From: Xestospongia bergquistia
Lineage: Eukaryota; Porifera; Demospongiae; Haplosclerida; Petrosiidae
DNA length: 64,000 bases
Reading direction: 5' to 3'
NCBI GenBank assembly: GCA_963965975.1
Contig: OZ014419.1
Location: forward strand, 4,491,677 to 4,555,676
This document shows positions 38,501-51,505 of the stretch, in pieces. Position numbers and translations under genes: made by a program. Every line of letters begins with the position of its first letter. Positions within the stretch are counted from its first letter, which is position 1. The notes below the pieces were generated by a model, which made no database searches, was not told where the DNA came from, and was given only the letters and a program-made list of their open reading frames with translations.

Positions 38501-41500
38501 GTATGTATAACTGTAACATTAAGAGCTACTGATACTACTTTAAGAAGTAATGGAACTGGAACTCGTAGAGGACAATGAAGTATTACTGAGACAGGTTACA
38601 ACTTTTAATAACTAGATACTAATATTGTATATATAACTGTAACATTAGGAACTACTGATACTACTGTAAGAAGTAATGGAAGTCCAACTCATAGAGAACA
38701 AAGGAGTATTACTGAGATAGGTTGTAACTTTTAATAACTAGATACTAATATTGTATATATAACTGTAACATTAGGAGCTACTGATACTACTGTAAGAAGT
38801 AATGGAATTGGAACTTGTAGAGGACAAAGAAGTATTACTGAGACAGGTTATAACTTTTAATAACTAGATACTAATATTGTATATATAACTGTAACATTAG
38901 GTGCTACTGATGCTATTGTAAGAAGTAATGGAACTGGAACTCGTAGAGGACAAAGGTGTAATATTGAGACAGGTTATAACTTTTAATAACTAGATGCTAA
39001 TATTGTATATATAAATGTAACATTAGGAGCTACTGATACTACTGTAAGAAGTAATGGAACTCCAACTCATAGAGGACAAAAAGTATTACTGAGACAGGTT
39101 ATAACTTTTAATAACTAGATACTGATATTGTATATATAACTGTAACATAGGTGCTACTGATACTATTGTAAGAAGTAATGGAACTGGAACTCGTAGAGGA
39201 CAAAGGTGTAATATCGAGACAGGTTATAACTTTTAATAACTATATGCTAATATTGTATATATAACTGTAACATTAAGAGCTACTGATACTACTGTAAGAA
39301 GTAATGGAACTGGAACTCGTAGAGGACAAAGAAGTATTACTGATACAGGTTACAACTTTTAATAACTAGATACTAATATTGTATATATAACTGTAACATT
39401 AGGAACTACTGATACTACTGTAAGAAGTAATGGAAGTCCAACTCATAGAGGACAAAGGAGTATTACTGAGATAGGTTGTAACTTTTAATAACTAGATACT
39501 AATATTGTATATATAACTGTAACATTAGGAGCTACTGATACTACTGTAAGAAGTAATGGAACTGGAACTTGTAGAGGACAAAGAAGTATTACTGAGACAG
39601 GTTATAACTTTTAATAACTAGATGCTAATATTGTATATATAAATGTAACATTAGGAGCTACTGATACTACTGTAAGAAGTAATGGAACTCCAACTCGTAG
39701 AGGACAAAGAAGTATTACTGAGACAGGTTATAACTTTTAATAACTAGATACTAATATTGTATATATAACTGTAACATTAGGAGCTACTGATACTACTTTA
39801 AGAAGTAATGGAACTGGAACTCGTAGAGGAAAAAGAAGAATTATTGAGACAGGTTATAACTTTTAATAACTAGATACTAATATTGTATATATAACTGTAA
39901 CATTAGGTGCTACTGATACTATTGTAAGAAGTAATGGAACTGGAACTCGTAGAGGACAAAGGTGAGATATTGAGACAGGTTATAACTTTTAATAACTAGA
40001 TGCTAATATTGTATATATAACTGTAATATTAGGAGCTAATGATACTACTGTAAGAAGTAATGGAACTCCAACTCATAGAGGACAAAGAAGTATTACTGAG
40101 ACAGGTTATAACTTTTAATAACTAGATACTAATATTGTATATATAACTGTAACATTAGGAGCTACTGATACTACTGTAAGAAGTAATGGAACTGGAACTC
40201 GTAGAGGACAAAGGTGTAATATTGAGACAGGTTATAACTTTTAATAACTAGATGCTAATATTGTATATATAACTGTAACATTAGGTGCTACTGATACTAC
40301 TGTAAGAAGTAATATAACTGCAACTCGTAAAGGACAAAAAGTATTACTGAGACTGGTTATAACTTTTAATGACTAGATACTAATATTGTATAAATAACTG
40401 TAACATTAGGAGCTACTAATACTACTGTAAGAAGTAATGGAACTCCAACTCATAAAGGACAAAGGAGTATTACTGAGATAGGTTATAACTTTTAATAACT
40501 AGATACTAATATTGTATATATAACTGTAACATTAGGAGCTACTGATACTATTGTATGAAGTAATGGAACTCCAACTCATAGAGGACAAAGGAGTATTACT
40601 GAGATAGGTTATAACTTTTAATAACTAGATACTAATATTGTGTATATAACTATAACATTAGGAACTACTGATACTACTGTAAGAAGTAATGGAACTGGAA
40701 CTCGTAGAGGACAAAGAAGTATTACTGAGACAGTTGTAACTTTTAATCACTAGACACTAATATTGTATATATAACTGTAACATTAGGAACTATTGATACT
40801 ACTGTAAGAAGCAATGGAACTGCAACTCGTAGAGGACAGAGAAGTAATACTGAGACAGGTTATCACTTTTAATAACTAGATACTAATTTTGTATAAATAA
40901 CTGTAACATTAGGTGCTACTGATACTACTGTAAGAAGTAATGGAACTCCAACTCATAAAGGACAAAAGAGTATTACTGAGATAGGTTATAACTTTTAATA
41001 ACTAGGTACTAATATTGTATATATATCTGTAACATTAGGAGCTACTGATACTTCTGTAAGAAGGAATGGAACTGCAACTCGTAGAGGACAGAGAAGTAAT
41101 ACTGAGACAGGTTATAACTTTTAATAACTAGATACTAATATTGTATATATAACTGTAACATTAGGTGCTACTGATACTATTGTATGAAGTAATAGAACTA
41201 GAACTTGTAGAGGACAAAGGTGTAATACTGAGACAGGTTATAACTTTTAATAACTAGATACTAATATTGTATATATAACTGTAACATTAGGAGCTACTAA
41301 TACTACTGTAAGAAGCAATGGAACTGGAACTCGTAGAGGACAGAGATGTAATACTGAGACAGGTTATAACTTTTTATAACTAGATACTAATATTGTGTAT
41401 ATAACTGTAACATTAGGAGCTACTGATACTACTGTAAAAGTAATGGAAATCCAACTCATAGTGGTCAAAGGAGTATTAGTGAGATAGGTTATAATTTTTA

Positions 41501-42253
41501 ATAACTAGATACTAATATTGCATATATAACTGTAACATTAGGAGCTACTGATACTACTGTAAGAAGTAATGGAACTCCAAGTCATAGAGGACAAAGGAGT
41601 ATTACTGAGATAGGTTATAACTTTTAATAACTAGATACTAATATTGTATATATAACTGTAACATTTAGAGCTACTGATACTACTGTAAGAAGTAATGGAA
41701 CTGGAACTCGTAGAGGACAAAAAAGTATTACTGAGACAGGTTATAACTTTTAATAACTAGATACTAATATTGTATATATAACTGTAACATTAGGAGCTAC
41801 TGATACTACTGAAGAAGTAATGGAACTGCAACTCGTAGAGGACAGAGAAGTAATACTGAGACTTGTTATAACTTTTAATAACTAGATACTAATATTGTAT
41901 ATATAACTGTAACATTAGGTGCTATTGATACTACTGTAAGAAGTAATGGAACTGGAACTCGTAGAGGACAAAGGTATAACACTGAGACAGGTTATAACTT
42001 TTAATAACTAGATACTAATATTGTATATATAACTGTAACATTAGGTGCTACTGATACTACTGTAAGAAGTAATGGAACTGGAACTCGTAGAGGACAAAGG
42101 TGTAATACTGAGACAGGTTATTACTTTTAATAACTAGATGCTAATATTGTGTATATAACTGTAACATTAGGAGCTACTAATACTACTGTAAGAAGTAATG
42201 GAACTGGAACTCGTAGAGGACAAAGGACAGGTTATAACTTTTAGTAACTACAT
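35599..42253. repeat. Satellite array II, 126-bp unit, about 53 copies
   Basis: The same 126-bp satellite, in the same orientation, as array I. It begins in mid-unit at TAATATTGTATATATAACTG and ends with a partly deleted unit followed by TTAGTAACTACATAG. It is about a third of the length of array I as seen here. Its own higher-order pattern includes units with GGAAGTCCAACTCAT followed by GGTTGTAAC near 37513, 38645 and 39400. Its first units match those of array III, so the two right-hand block edges share ancestry. Confidence 0.96.
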
Positions 42254-42491
42254 AGATATATATATTGTAGATTAAAAGAATAGATTAACAGACATGTAAA
42301 TGGTTAGATGACACACAGAAAGATACAAACAATAAAAAATAAGAGATGTAAATATTATCTCTTTCATTTTCATTCATTTATATAATAATATTCACAACCT
42401 ATAAATTATTGAAATGTAAAATGAGTAAAGAAAGATCAACCTTTGATAATAATTGTTTTGATTGAAAAAGGACTTTCTTTCTTAAATCATT
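42254..42491. other. Left edge of block copy 2, no gene seen
   Basis: Matches 20984-21223 with a few substitutions and small indels. It lies between the satellite edge and the last putative exon of the OSCP-like relic. Confidence 0.6.
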
Positions 42492-42624
42492 TTAATAACT
42501 GTATATAAAAATATTTGCTTTCTTTAAACCTTCATTCAGTTGATCAACCACATCTTGTGTCACACTATGCATTAAATAAATATGACAGTAATGATATTCA
42601 ATTCTGTGAACAGTTATTGTCTTA

Positions 42625-44864
42625 CAACACAAACTATATTTATGAACCAGGTCATTATTTTGTTTCCTAAACAACAAAGGTAGTTACAAATCTAACAGAT
42701 GTAGAACCTTGTAAATAAACATTGAAAACGTTTTTAATACATTTTGAGAACTTGGATGACAAAGATCCACAGATCCCCTTAACCTATTATAAAAAGTGGA
42801 TACTCCAGCAATTGCAAAGCAAAGCTGGTATTAACATCCTACGTTGGAGCTTGTTGATTTTCATACATACACTGTCTTCTTATTTATGGAATTTAAGGCT
42901 TTATATCTGTCAATATCTGAGAATAAACAAAACCAACAAATGTGGGATTACCAAAATATCTAACCCTTCAGTCTTGAATCAATTTATTGGTCCATATTGT
43001 CTCATGATGTCAACTAAGTGCACAATCAGATGTACTTTAGATCTCTTTGAATACTCAGTTTATATACTCTAATTTTGAATGTTTATAATACTGACAAATC
43101 TATTGATATTCATGTGCTTTTACTACCATTGTCTTTGTATAATCACAAACCTGAAAATAATCTTGTGACAGAACACTAAACTTGTCTTGTCCTCCTTTTT
43201 AAAAATTTACTCAAACTTATTGGCACAACTCTATAAAAAATAACATATACAATTCATAATGTAAGTAATTAATATATAAATAATATATATATATATATAT
43301 ATATAAATCATAGTTGTTGACAAAGAAACATCTATATAGCCTTAATGTTTTAGCCTTAAAGTCCTAACATATCATCTTCTTTGCCATGCTAGATGTCAGA
43401 TTGCAGGAGTCTGAATTTTATCTAAATATATACAATGTACTTCTCAAGAAACAGAATATTCTATGTAACATCACCTCCAATAAAATAGATCAATTCACAG
43501 TTTGAAAATCTATTGTATTCCTTGTATGTATCATAAATCCTATGATCTGGATTGATTCATACGACTTGTAAATGTTGAATGCTGTATTTGAATCACATTT
43601 GTTAATAATTAGCTGTGTACAAGTCATATGATGATCACATGCAGGCTTCTATGATTACAGGAAATTTGATATACTGTGATTACTTTTAACATCTCATTAA
43701 TTTTACTTGGCACATCTATAGGTCAGTGAGGTAGCTACTAATAATAAGACATGTAGTTGATTGTCAGAGCTTTAAGAATCCTTCTAATATCTCATAAGAT
43801 AGGAACTATCCACTTACTATGTATACACAATATAGTCTATATTCTATTTGCACTTGAATTATAAAAGTATGTGATGTTAACTACTATATTATGTATCATG
43901 TGCATTAAAAATTATCAAGGATTAGTTAAATAAGCCTATCTTTTGTGACAATCAATACAACACAGTTTAGTAAGTTGTATAAGAATTATGTCACACTCTT
44001 TGTGACATGAACTTTCACATTATATTTGAAATATTGAGAATCTTCTCTGTATAGCCTATAATTGTAGACTACCAGTGTCAGTACATATCTAGTCTAAGTG
44101 TCAACAGTTCGACAGAAATGGTTCATTATTATAAAACAGTCATATATGACATATTATTATATACTATACATATAAATTATGTACCAAAACTGTAAAAGTT
44201 GATTGATTGCAAATTGATTTAATTTTAACTACAGTGTATACAGGTTGCATAGTTATGAAAAATATCAACATGATATTATTAATTATTAATGTATTACGAA
44301 AGTGAAGGTAATGTAGCCACACAAATAGGAGTACATTAGTAATAGCAACAGTTTATGCTTATTTTCAATAAAAAGAATTTCACAATTGCAACCAGTATAT
44401 ATAACAAATGATAATTATACAGTTGTATATAATATCTTACTATGCCAGGAAGAGCAAGTACCCAAAGAATAGTAAAGCCTTGACCTACTGGGAGGAGGAC
44501 TACCATACCAAATCACTCATCATCAGCACTTTATATTAGATAATGTATATAATCTACTTTATATCAGAGAAATTAAAATTTGTTTTAGCTCTTTTAATTT
44601 CTTTCCTGTACAGAAAACAATGGACACCCTCAATGTTAACTGTGGTTGCAGCATAATTAATTCTTGCGTTACTCCTGCTCTGCTCTACTAAATGGCATTT
44701 TAAAAGCCACCATCACAGAAGTTGTGCTGTTCTTTACTAGAAAGGGACTGTGGCTGATTAGAAAATATGTGTTGCACACTGATCTATTAAGTATTCTTTA
44801 AATCAATAAACTGAGACTTTATAAGACAGTATCTTTCATACTAAAGCTCTTTCCTCCTCTCTTA
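42625..44864. other. 2,240-bp segment present only in block copy 2
   Basis: It lies within the last intron of the OSCP-like relic and is absent from copy 1, where the flanks are joined at 21352-21356. The five bases TCTTA occur at both ends (42620-42624 and 44860-44864) and once in copy 1. There are no terminal inverted repeats, poly-A end or transposase. This fits a microhomology deletion in copy 1 better than insertion of an element here. Contents: a 24-bp (AT)n tract at 43282-43305, a hairpin-forming inverted repeat at 43558-43629, and an unrecognised 116-codon plus-strand frame (42722-43072) that lacks an ATG at its start. Otherwise nothing recognisable. Confidence 0.85.
43282..43305. repeat. 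(AT)n microsatellite
   Basis: About twelve uninterrupted AT dinucleotides inside the segment unique to block copy 2. A likely length-variable marker that would distinguish this copy. Confidence 0.9.
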
Positions 44865-45952
44865 TGCACTTACTCTCACTCTCTTTTTTTCTCATCTTGT
44901 CTAATACGTCAGTTAAATCTTTGTCTCCACTTTTATGGACTCCAACTAAACCTTGTTCTCTGGCATTCGCGATTTCATAATAGTACAATTTCTTGTTAAG
45001 CTGCATTCAAATGTGACAACATGCACCTTTAATTAATATTATTATACCTCAGCAGTAGTGACAGCACAGTTGACCTCTCCTCTATAAGCACTCATAATTG
45101 TATCAAAACCTTTCATCACTCCAGACACTTTGGTTAAATGAATATTTTCATCTAATGCACCTTTAAAAACTATTATGACAACACATAGTATGTCACTGTG
45201 GATTAAGGACAACTAACCAAAGAGGTTCACAGTGAGATCAGAATACTTCTTCTCTTTTAAAACATCATTAACAGCAGCTAAAGATGAGTAAGTATTAAAA
45301 TAGCACTTATCTTAATTATTTACTTTGTTTCTGTTCTGATGGTAGGGTTATTAATAAAACCAGAGAGAGCTGGTGAATCTTGTATCAGTTTCTATAAATT
45401 AAGAAACCCATTAATTTTTAAAAAATTGTATAACCCGTTACATGTACATATACACTCTACATGTACTTCATTATAAATTATACATTAGCAGTTATAATAA
45501 GATTTTCATCAAGCAGAGGTTCACGTAACTCTTTCATAACAGAATATTTGATATTATCAACAGAAGACATGTTTAGTTCTATTTCATTGTCATCATTAAC
45601 TGGAATATTGGATTGTGCTTTAAAAAACTTTTTAATTCTCTTTTGTAAATAGGACTTTAAAATCGATCCCAGACATGATAGATCAAAATACCACAGAATA
45701 CTACAAATGCTAGTGATATTAATATCTATCTATTACCTGAAACTCTTTTAGTTCCTTTTCAACTTTCTCTAATGATGTTTTTTTTACTAGCAGCTGAAAA
45801 CAAGGCATGAGCATATCTTCTTCTAATCTACACTTTCACATACTGCAACATAATGTCAGGGCTTCATATACGTGTGATTAATAAACCTATATTCAGACAG
45901 ACAACGTTCATTGTATACTAGATAAGATATAGGCAGTTATATTGTTGTTACT

Positions 45953-46019
45953 ATCATGGTGCAATATCCATGATCAACTGAGCATGCTCAGTTCGATTAG
46001 CCGCTTTTGTGGCGCCAAA
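45953..46019 (-). promoter_or_regulatory. Palindromic patch upstream of the relic, copy 2
   Basis: Unchanged copy of 22445-22511: hairpin ATCATGG/CCATGAT, 18-bp palindrome at 45976-45993 and the E2F-like TTTGGCGCC on the minus strand. No substitution was seen between the copies. Confidence 0.35.
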
Positions 46020-46048
46020 TTTGTACTAGAAAATAATAAACTTAGACG

Positions 46049-46214
46049 CCATTACTTCATTTTAGCAACCAGAGTGTCAGGACTTTACTTCTGCAGGGCT
46101 GTTTAGCAAGACCAGATGAAAGAACTGGATTCCATTACTTCATTTTAGCAACCAGTCTGTCGGGACTTTACTTATGCAGGGCTCTTTAGGAAGACAAGAG
46201 GAAACTGGATTCCA
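46049..46214. repeat. 83-bp tandem duplication, copy 2
   Basis: Counterpart of 22541-22706, with the same internal differences between its two units. The 83-bp duplication therefore happened before the blocks duplicated. Confidence 0.85.
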
Positions 46215-46697
46215 TGCAACCAGGCCATTTGACAATGTTTTCTGTAGTAAATCTGAGATGATGCCCTTGGCTACAACAAAAGAGAAAGACAGTAGTAACA
46301 AATACGGTCAGAGTAGCAGTACTCCATGTGTGTTAGTATATCTAGCTTGCCCAACTTAACTTTTAAATTTAGTGAGCTTTAGCCCTTAGTTTTAGTGGAT
46401 GTGTTATCTGAACTAAGCCTGTCATCAGTCATTTTTAAACATAATATATCACTAGTCCTTTTCTCTGTAATATATAGACTTTAGTAACCAGTATATTAAT
46501 TACAATGTAGCAAGTCTGAATAAAATTAGTCAAATGTCTTATTTTGTACAAGCCTATTTTCACCTATTGGTCTACTTTTGTATCAGTATCAGCTTGTAAT
46601 GGTCAGACAATTCCTCTTCTCTTGCACTTGTTGTGTAGTGCATTACAGCATATAAGACTTCTATATTATTGATAGCCTATTATCTGTCTACTGTTTC
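46215..46697. other. Single-copy stretch of block copy 2, no gene seen
   Basis: Counterpart of 22707-23189, with a 2-bp loss near 46569 (CTATTGGTC against CTATTGTGTC) and one or two substitutions. Nothing recognisable. Confidence 0.5.
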
Positions 46698-48961
46698 TGA
46701 ATGTAACTGTCTCATCTACAGTGTCTAACATAAATATCCTGTCTAAACAGTGTCCTAGTATAATTGTCCTGTCTAATGCATACTAATATAATTGTCCTAT
46801 CAGCTCAGACCTAATATAGCTGTCCAATCTACTGTGTTCTAATGTAACTGTCCTGTCTACTATATCCTATTGTAATCATCACGGCTACTGTATCCTAGTA
46901 TAATTGTCCTGTGTACTGTGTCCTAATGTAGTTGTCTAATCTGCTCTGTCCTATTGTAAACATTTCATTCCAATGTGTTTTAACGTAATTGACAATTTAC
47001 CTTGTCCTAATGTAACACCTCTGTCTACTGTGTCCTAGTATAATTATCCCATTTACTATCTCCTAACATAATTTTAGTAACTATTGTGTCTTTATCTAAC
47101 CATCTGTTACTGTCTTTTAATTTAACTGTCCTATCTACTGTGTCCTAAGGTAACTGTCCATCTACTGTGTCCTAATGAAATTGTCTCATCTTACGTGTTC
47201 TTAATATAAAATTCCCTTCCACTTTGTCCTAATGTAATTGCTGATGTAACTTGTCTGTCCTAATGTAACAGTCCCATCAACTGTGTCTTAATGTACCAGT
47301 TTCTTTTACTCTGTCCTAATGTAATTGTCCTTTCTATTCTGTACAATTTAACTATGCAACCTACTGTGTCCTAGTATAATTGTCCCATCTAATATGTCCT
47401 AAAGTAAATGTCCCATCTACTATGTCTTAATGTAACTGACTTGTGTACTGTGTTGTAATATAATATTCTAATCTACTGTGTCTTATATAATTATCCTATC
47501 TACTGTGTTTGTATCTGTCCTGCCTACTGTGTCCTAATGTAGACAATTGTCCTATTATAACATTCTATTCCACTAACTGTCCCATTGATTGCGTCCTAAT
47601 GTAGACAGGTGTCCTATTATAACATTCTATTCCACTAAATGTTGCATTGACTGTGTCCTAATGTAACTGCTTCTTTTACTCTGTCCTAACATAAGTGCCC
47701 ATCTACTGTGTTGTAATGTAATTGTCCCATCTACTGTCTCCTAATTTAATAGCCCTGTCAATTCTGTCTGATATAACTATGCAACTAACTGTGTCCTAGT
47801 GTAATTGTCCATCTACTATGTCTTAACATAATTGTCCTAACCACTGTGTCCTAACTTAATTATCATGTATACCTTGTCATAATATAAGTAACTGTTGTGT
47901 CCTAATGTATCTGTACCATCACATTTACTGTATTCTAATGTAGCATCCTGTCTACTGTGTTGTTGTGTCCTTAGTAAGATTGCCCCGTCTATTGTGGTAA
48001 CTCTTTCATTTACTGTGTTCCAATGTAATATCCAGTCTACTGTATTGTGATGTAATTGTCCTATCTACTGTGTCCTAAAGTAACTGTGTGTCCTAATGTA
48101 ACATCATGTCTACTGTGTTCTGATGTAATTGTCCTATCTACTGTGTCCTAACGTAACTGTCCTATTTACTGTGTTCTAATGTAACATCCTGTCTACTGTG
48201 TTGTTATATAGTTGTCCTGTCTACTGTCTCCGTAATTGTCCCATTTACTGTGTCTTTATGTAACCATCCTTTGTGGTGTAATTGTCCTCTCTACTGTGTG
48301 CCAACATAACTGTCCCATCTACTGTGTCCTAACATAATTGTCCTATCTGCTGTATCCTGATGTGTAAGTTTACCTTCTACTGTGTCCTAGAATAACTGTC
48401 TCAACTACTTTGTGATAATGTAATTGTCCAGTATATTCTGTCCAATGTACTGTGTCCTTAGTATAACTGTCCTGTCTACTATGTCCTATTGTGACTGTCT
48501 TGTGTCCTAATGTAATTGTGCTGTCTGCTTATAATGTAATTGTGCTGTCTGCTCTTAATGTAATCGTGCTGTCTGCTGTGTCCTATTCTAACTACTTGTC
48601 TACTATCTCCTAATGCAATTGTCCCATCGACTATGTCCTACTGTAATTTTCCTGTCTACTGTATCCTAATGTATTTGTCTTGTCTAATGTGCTCTATTGT
48701 AATTGTCCATTCTACTGTGTTCTATAATTGTCAATATACTGTGTCCTAATGTAATTGTCACTTCTACTGTGTTCTATAATTGTCAATATACTGTGTCCTA
48801 ATGTAATTGTCACTTCTACTGTGTTCTATAATTGTCAATATACTGTGTTCAAATGTAATTGTCCCTTCTACAGTGTGCTATAATTGTCAATGTACTGTGT
48901 CTTAATGTGTCTTGTCTACTATAATTCAAATGTAAATGTCTCTTCTACAGTGTCCTACTAT

Positions 48962-49339
48962 ATTCAATTGTAAATGTCCCTTCTACTGTGTTCTAATATA
49001 CTTGTCTCGTCTGCTATTCAATTGTAAATGTCCCTTCTACTGTGTTCTAATATACTTGTCTCATCTGCTATTCAATTGTAAATGTCCCTTCTATTGTGTT
49101 CTAATATACTTGTCTCGTCTGCTATTCAATTGTAAATGTCCCTTCTACTGTGTTCTAATATACTTGTCTCGTCTGCTATTCAATTGTAAATGTCCCTTCT
49201 ACTGTGTTCTAATATACTTGTCTCGTCTGCTATTCAATTGTAAATGTCCCTTCTACTGTGTTCTAATATACTTGTCTCGTCTGCTATTCAATTGTGAATG
49301 TCCCTTCTACTGTGTTCTAATATACTTGTCTCGTCTGCT
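48962..49339. repeat. 54-bp sub-repeat, 7 units
   Basis: Seven near-identical units of the 54-bp repeat that has only three units at 25403-25564. A plus-strand frame (48936-49376) stays open through all seven because 54 is a multiple of three. It encodes repeats of FNCKCPFYCVLIYLSRLL. There is no independent sign of coding use. Confidence 0.95.
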
Positions 49340-49897
49340 GTGTCTAAATGTAATCGTTTCTTCTATTGTGTCCTAATGTAACTGTCCCTTCTACAATGTT
49401 TTATAATTGTCAATGTACTGTGTCTTAACGTGTCTTGTCTACTCTATTCAAATGTAAATGTTTCTTCTACAGTGTCCTACTATATTCAATTGTAAATGTC
49501 CCTTCTAATGTGTCCTACTATATTCAAATGTAAATGTCCCTTCTACTGTGTTCTAATGTACTTGTCTCGTCTGCTGTGTCTAAATGTAATTGTGTCTTCT
49601 ATTGTGTCTTAATGTAACTCTCTCAGGTCTTAATATAATTGTCCATTCTACTGTGTTCTATAATTGTCAATATACTGTGTCCTAATGTAATTGTCACTTC
49701 TACTGTGTTCTATAATTGTCAATATACTGTGTCCTAATGTAATTGTCACTTCTACTGTGTTCTATAATTGTCAATATACTGTGTTCAAATGTAATTGTCC
49801 CTTCTACAGTGTGCTATAATTGTCAATGTACTGTGTCTTAATGTGTCTTGTCTACTATAATTCAAATGTAAATGTCTCTTCTACAGTGTCCTACTAT

Positions 49898-50059
49898 ATT
49901 AAATTGTAAATGTCCCTTCTACTGTGTTCTAATATACTTGTCTCGTCTGCTATTCAATTGTAAATGTCCCTTCTACTGTGTTCTAATATACTTGTCTCGT
50001 CTGCTATTCAATTGTAAATGTCCCTTCTACTGTGTTCTAATATACTTGTCTCGTCTGCT
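49898..50059. repeat. 54-bp sub-repeat, second patch, 3 units
   Basis: A second three-unit patch of the same 54-bp repeat inside the local duplication of block copy 2. The first unit starts ATTAAATTG rather than ATTCAATTG. The three-unit length matches copy 1, so three may be the older state. Confidence 0.94.
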
Positions 50060-50600
50060 GTGTCTAAATGTAATCGTTTCTTCTATTATGTCCTAATGTA
50101 ACTGTCCCTTCTACAATGTTTTATAATTGTCAATGTACTGTGTCTTAACGTGTCTTGTCTACTCTATTCAAATGTAATTGTGTCTTCTATTGTGTCATAA
50201 TGTAACTCTCATGTCTTAATATAATTGTCCTCTCTGCTGTGTCCTAATGTAACTGCTCGTCTACTGTCTCCTAATGTATTTGTCTCATCTACTGTGACCT
50301 AATGTAATTTTCCATTTACTCTGTCCTACTGTATTTGTCCTGTCTACTGTGTAATTTTCCTATCTACTGTGTCCCTATATATTTATTCCGTTTGCTATGT
50401 GATAATGCTATTTGTCTTTCTAGTTTACTGTGTTGTAATAATTGTCTCATCCACTTTGTCCTAATGTATCAGTCCTGTCTAATGTGTCCTAATGTAATTG
50501 TCCCATCTACTGTGACCTAATGTAACTTTATTGTCTACTGTATGTTGTTTTCTAATGTAGCTGTCGTCATTACTGTGTCCTTATGTAACCATCCTGTCTA

Positions 50601-51505
50601 TTCAAACTTGTTATATTGTTCTAAATTTACTGGTTACTTATTGTCAGCTAGAATTGTAATAATGTCCCTCAGAGTTCTAAGCATGATGTTATTAACTGTT
50701 TACTTGTTAAGTAGATGATCATTGTTTGTTACCGTGCTTTCATTTAATGTTATATATCTAGTAAAACTAAACTGGTTGTGAGTTGTGTATATAACATTCT
50801 AACCAATGTTATCCAACACTATATATTTCATTATGTAGTTAGATTTTTATCTTCTAAGATGATCTGGTGATGTTCTCTCAACTGTTACCTTGTAAGTTTG
50901 ATATATTCTACATGCAATAATTGTTTTTTATAATTATATTACTGGTAGTCTCTTAGCTACATAATTTAATATATACAGCCACTACAATATAATTCTGAGT
51001 TATACATAAATTTTTAACAAAATAATCACTGTTATTTTTTACATATATACATATATATAGAAAGAAAATTTATATATCTATAAAGAAACCCTGGCTACTG
51101 GTAAGTTATACCTCATAACAGATAGTATATAATAAATTTATAATCATTTAGGAACATATATTGAAGATGGTGTTCCTTTTAAGGGTGAGTTAGGACAAAT
51201 AATGTATTTGTTTCTTTTCTATGGTTGCTGTTCTATATCACGGACTTTCTATGGTTGCTGCTCTATATGACGGACTATCTATCTCCTGGAGGCTCTCAGT
51301 CTCACCAACATCTTGTAAGTTATATCTACCACTTATTGGATGTTATTAATAATTTACTTATGACATAATTCTCTTATAACTGCTGTGAAATAATTCTTTT
51401 TCTACCTGTACAGTGATGTTGGTATTTTGTTTCTACAACAAAGATGGTGATCTAAGGAGTAACAATATTTAGTCAAGAGTAACTGTAATCACAAATTATA
51501 TGTTA
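50601..51505. other. Single-copy stretch of block copy 2 before the 64/66-bp repeat
   Basis: Counterpart of 26241-27144, nearly identical, including the doubled 30-bp TCTATGGTTGCTG motif near 51215-51275 and the donor/acceptor-like GTAAGT and CTGTACAG pair. No gene called. Confidence 0.4.

Larger units (their letters stand above)
42492..45822 (-). pseudogene. OSCP-like (ATP synthase subunit O) relic, copy 2
   Basis: Same gene structure as the first copy, shifted by 23,508 bp: exons 45737-45822, 45324-45391, 45218-45277, 45048-45160 and 44874-45000, and a possible last exon 42492-42603 after a 2.2-kb intron. The OSCP-like peptides (RYAHALFSAASKK, VEKELKEFQ, SAYRGEVNCAVTTAE) are unchanged. The same A8 run (45778-45785) shifts the frame and the same phase clash lies between exons 2 and 3, so both defects predate the block duplication. 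No N-terminal or transit-peptide exon was found. In this copy the last intron has a normal size, and a frame reading SVTQDVVDQLNEGLKKANIF runs to a TAA. This copy probably keeps the older intron structure. Confidence 0.78.
46698..50600. repeat. Minisatellite M1, 28-bp unit, copy 2
   Basis: Counterpart of 23190-26240 but about 0.85 kb longer. The extra length comes from an added 51-bp GTCACTTCTACTGTGTTCTA unit near 48780, expansion of the 54-bp sub-repeat, and a local duplication that repeats the segment starting AATTGTCCATTCTACTG at 48701 and again at 49637. Confidence 0.93.

Noticed and set aside
42722..43072. 116-codon plus-strand frame, the longest outside tandem repeats
   Set aside because: It begins at TTG rather than ATG, lies in an intron of the relic on the other strand, has no recognised domain, and is absent from block copy 1. 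Kept only as a note in the segment entry.
44600..44760. Short frame starting ATGGACACCCTC with a nearby AATAAA
   Set aside because: Only 23 codons before a stop, with no motif. The AATAAA is expected by chance in DNA this rich in A and T.
48936..49376. 146-codon cysteine-rich open frame on the plus strand
   Set aside because: It is the 54-bp repeat read in one frame. The period is divisible by three, so one stop-free unit stays open however often it is repeated. The same frame is 74 codons where the repeat has three units.
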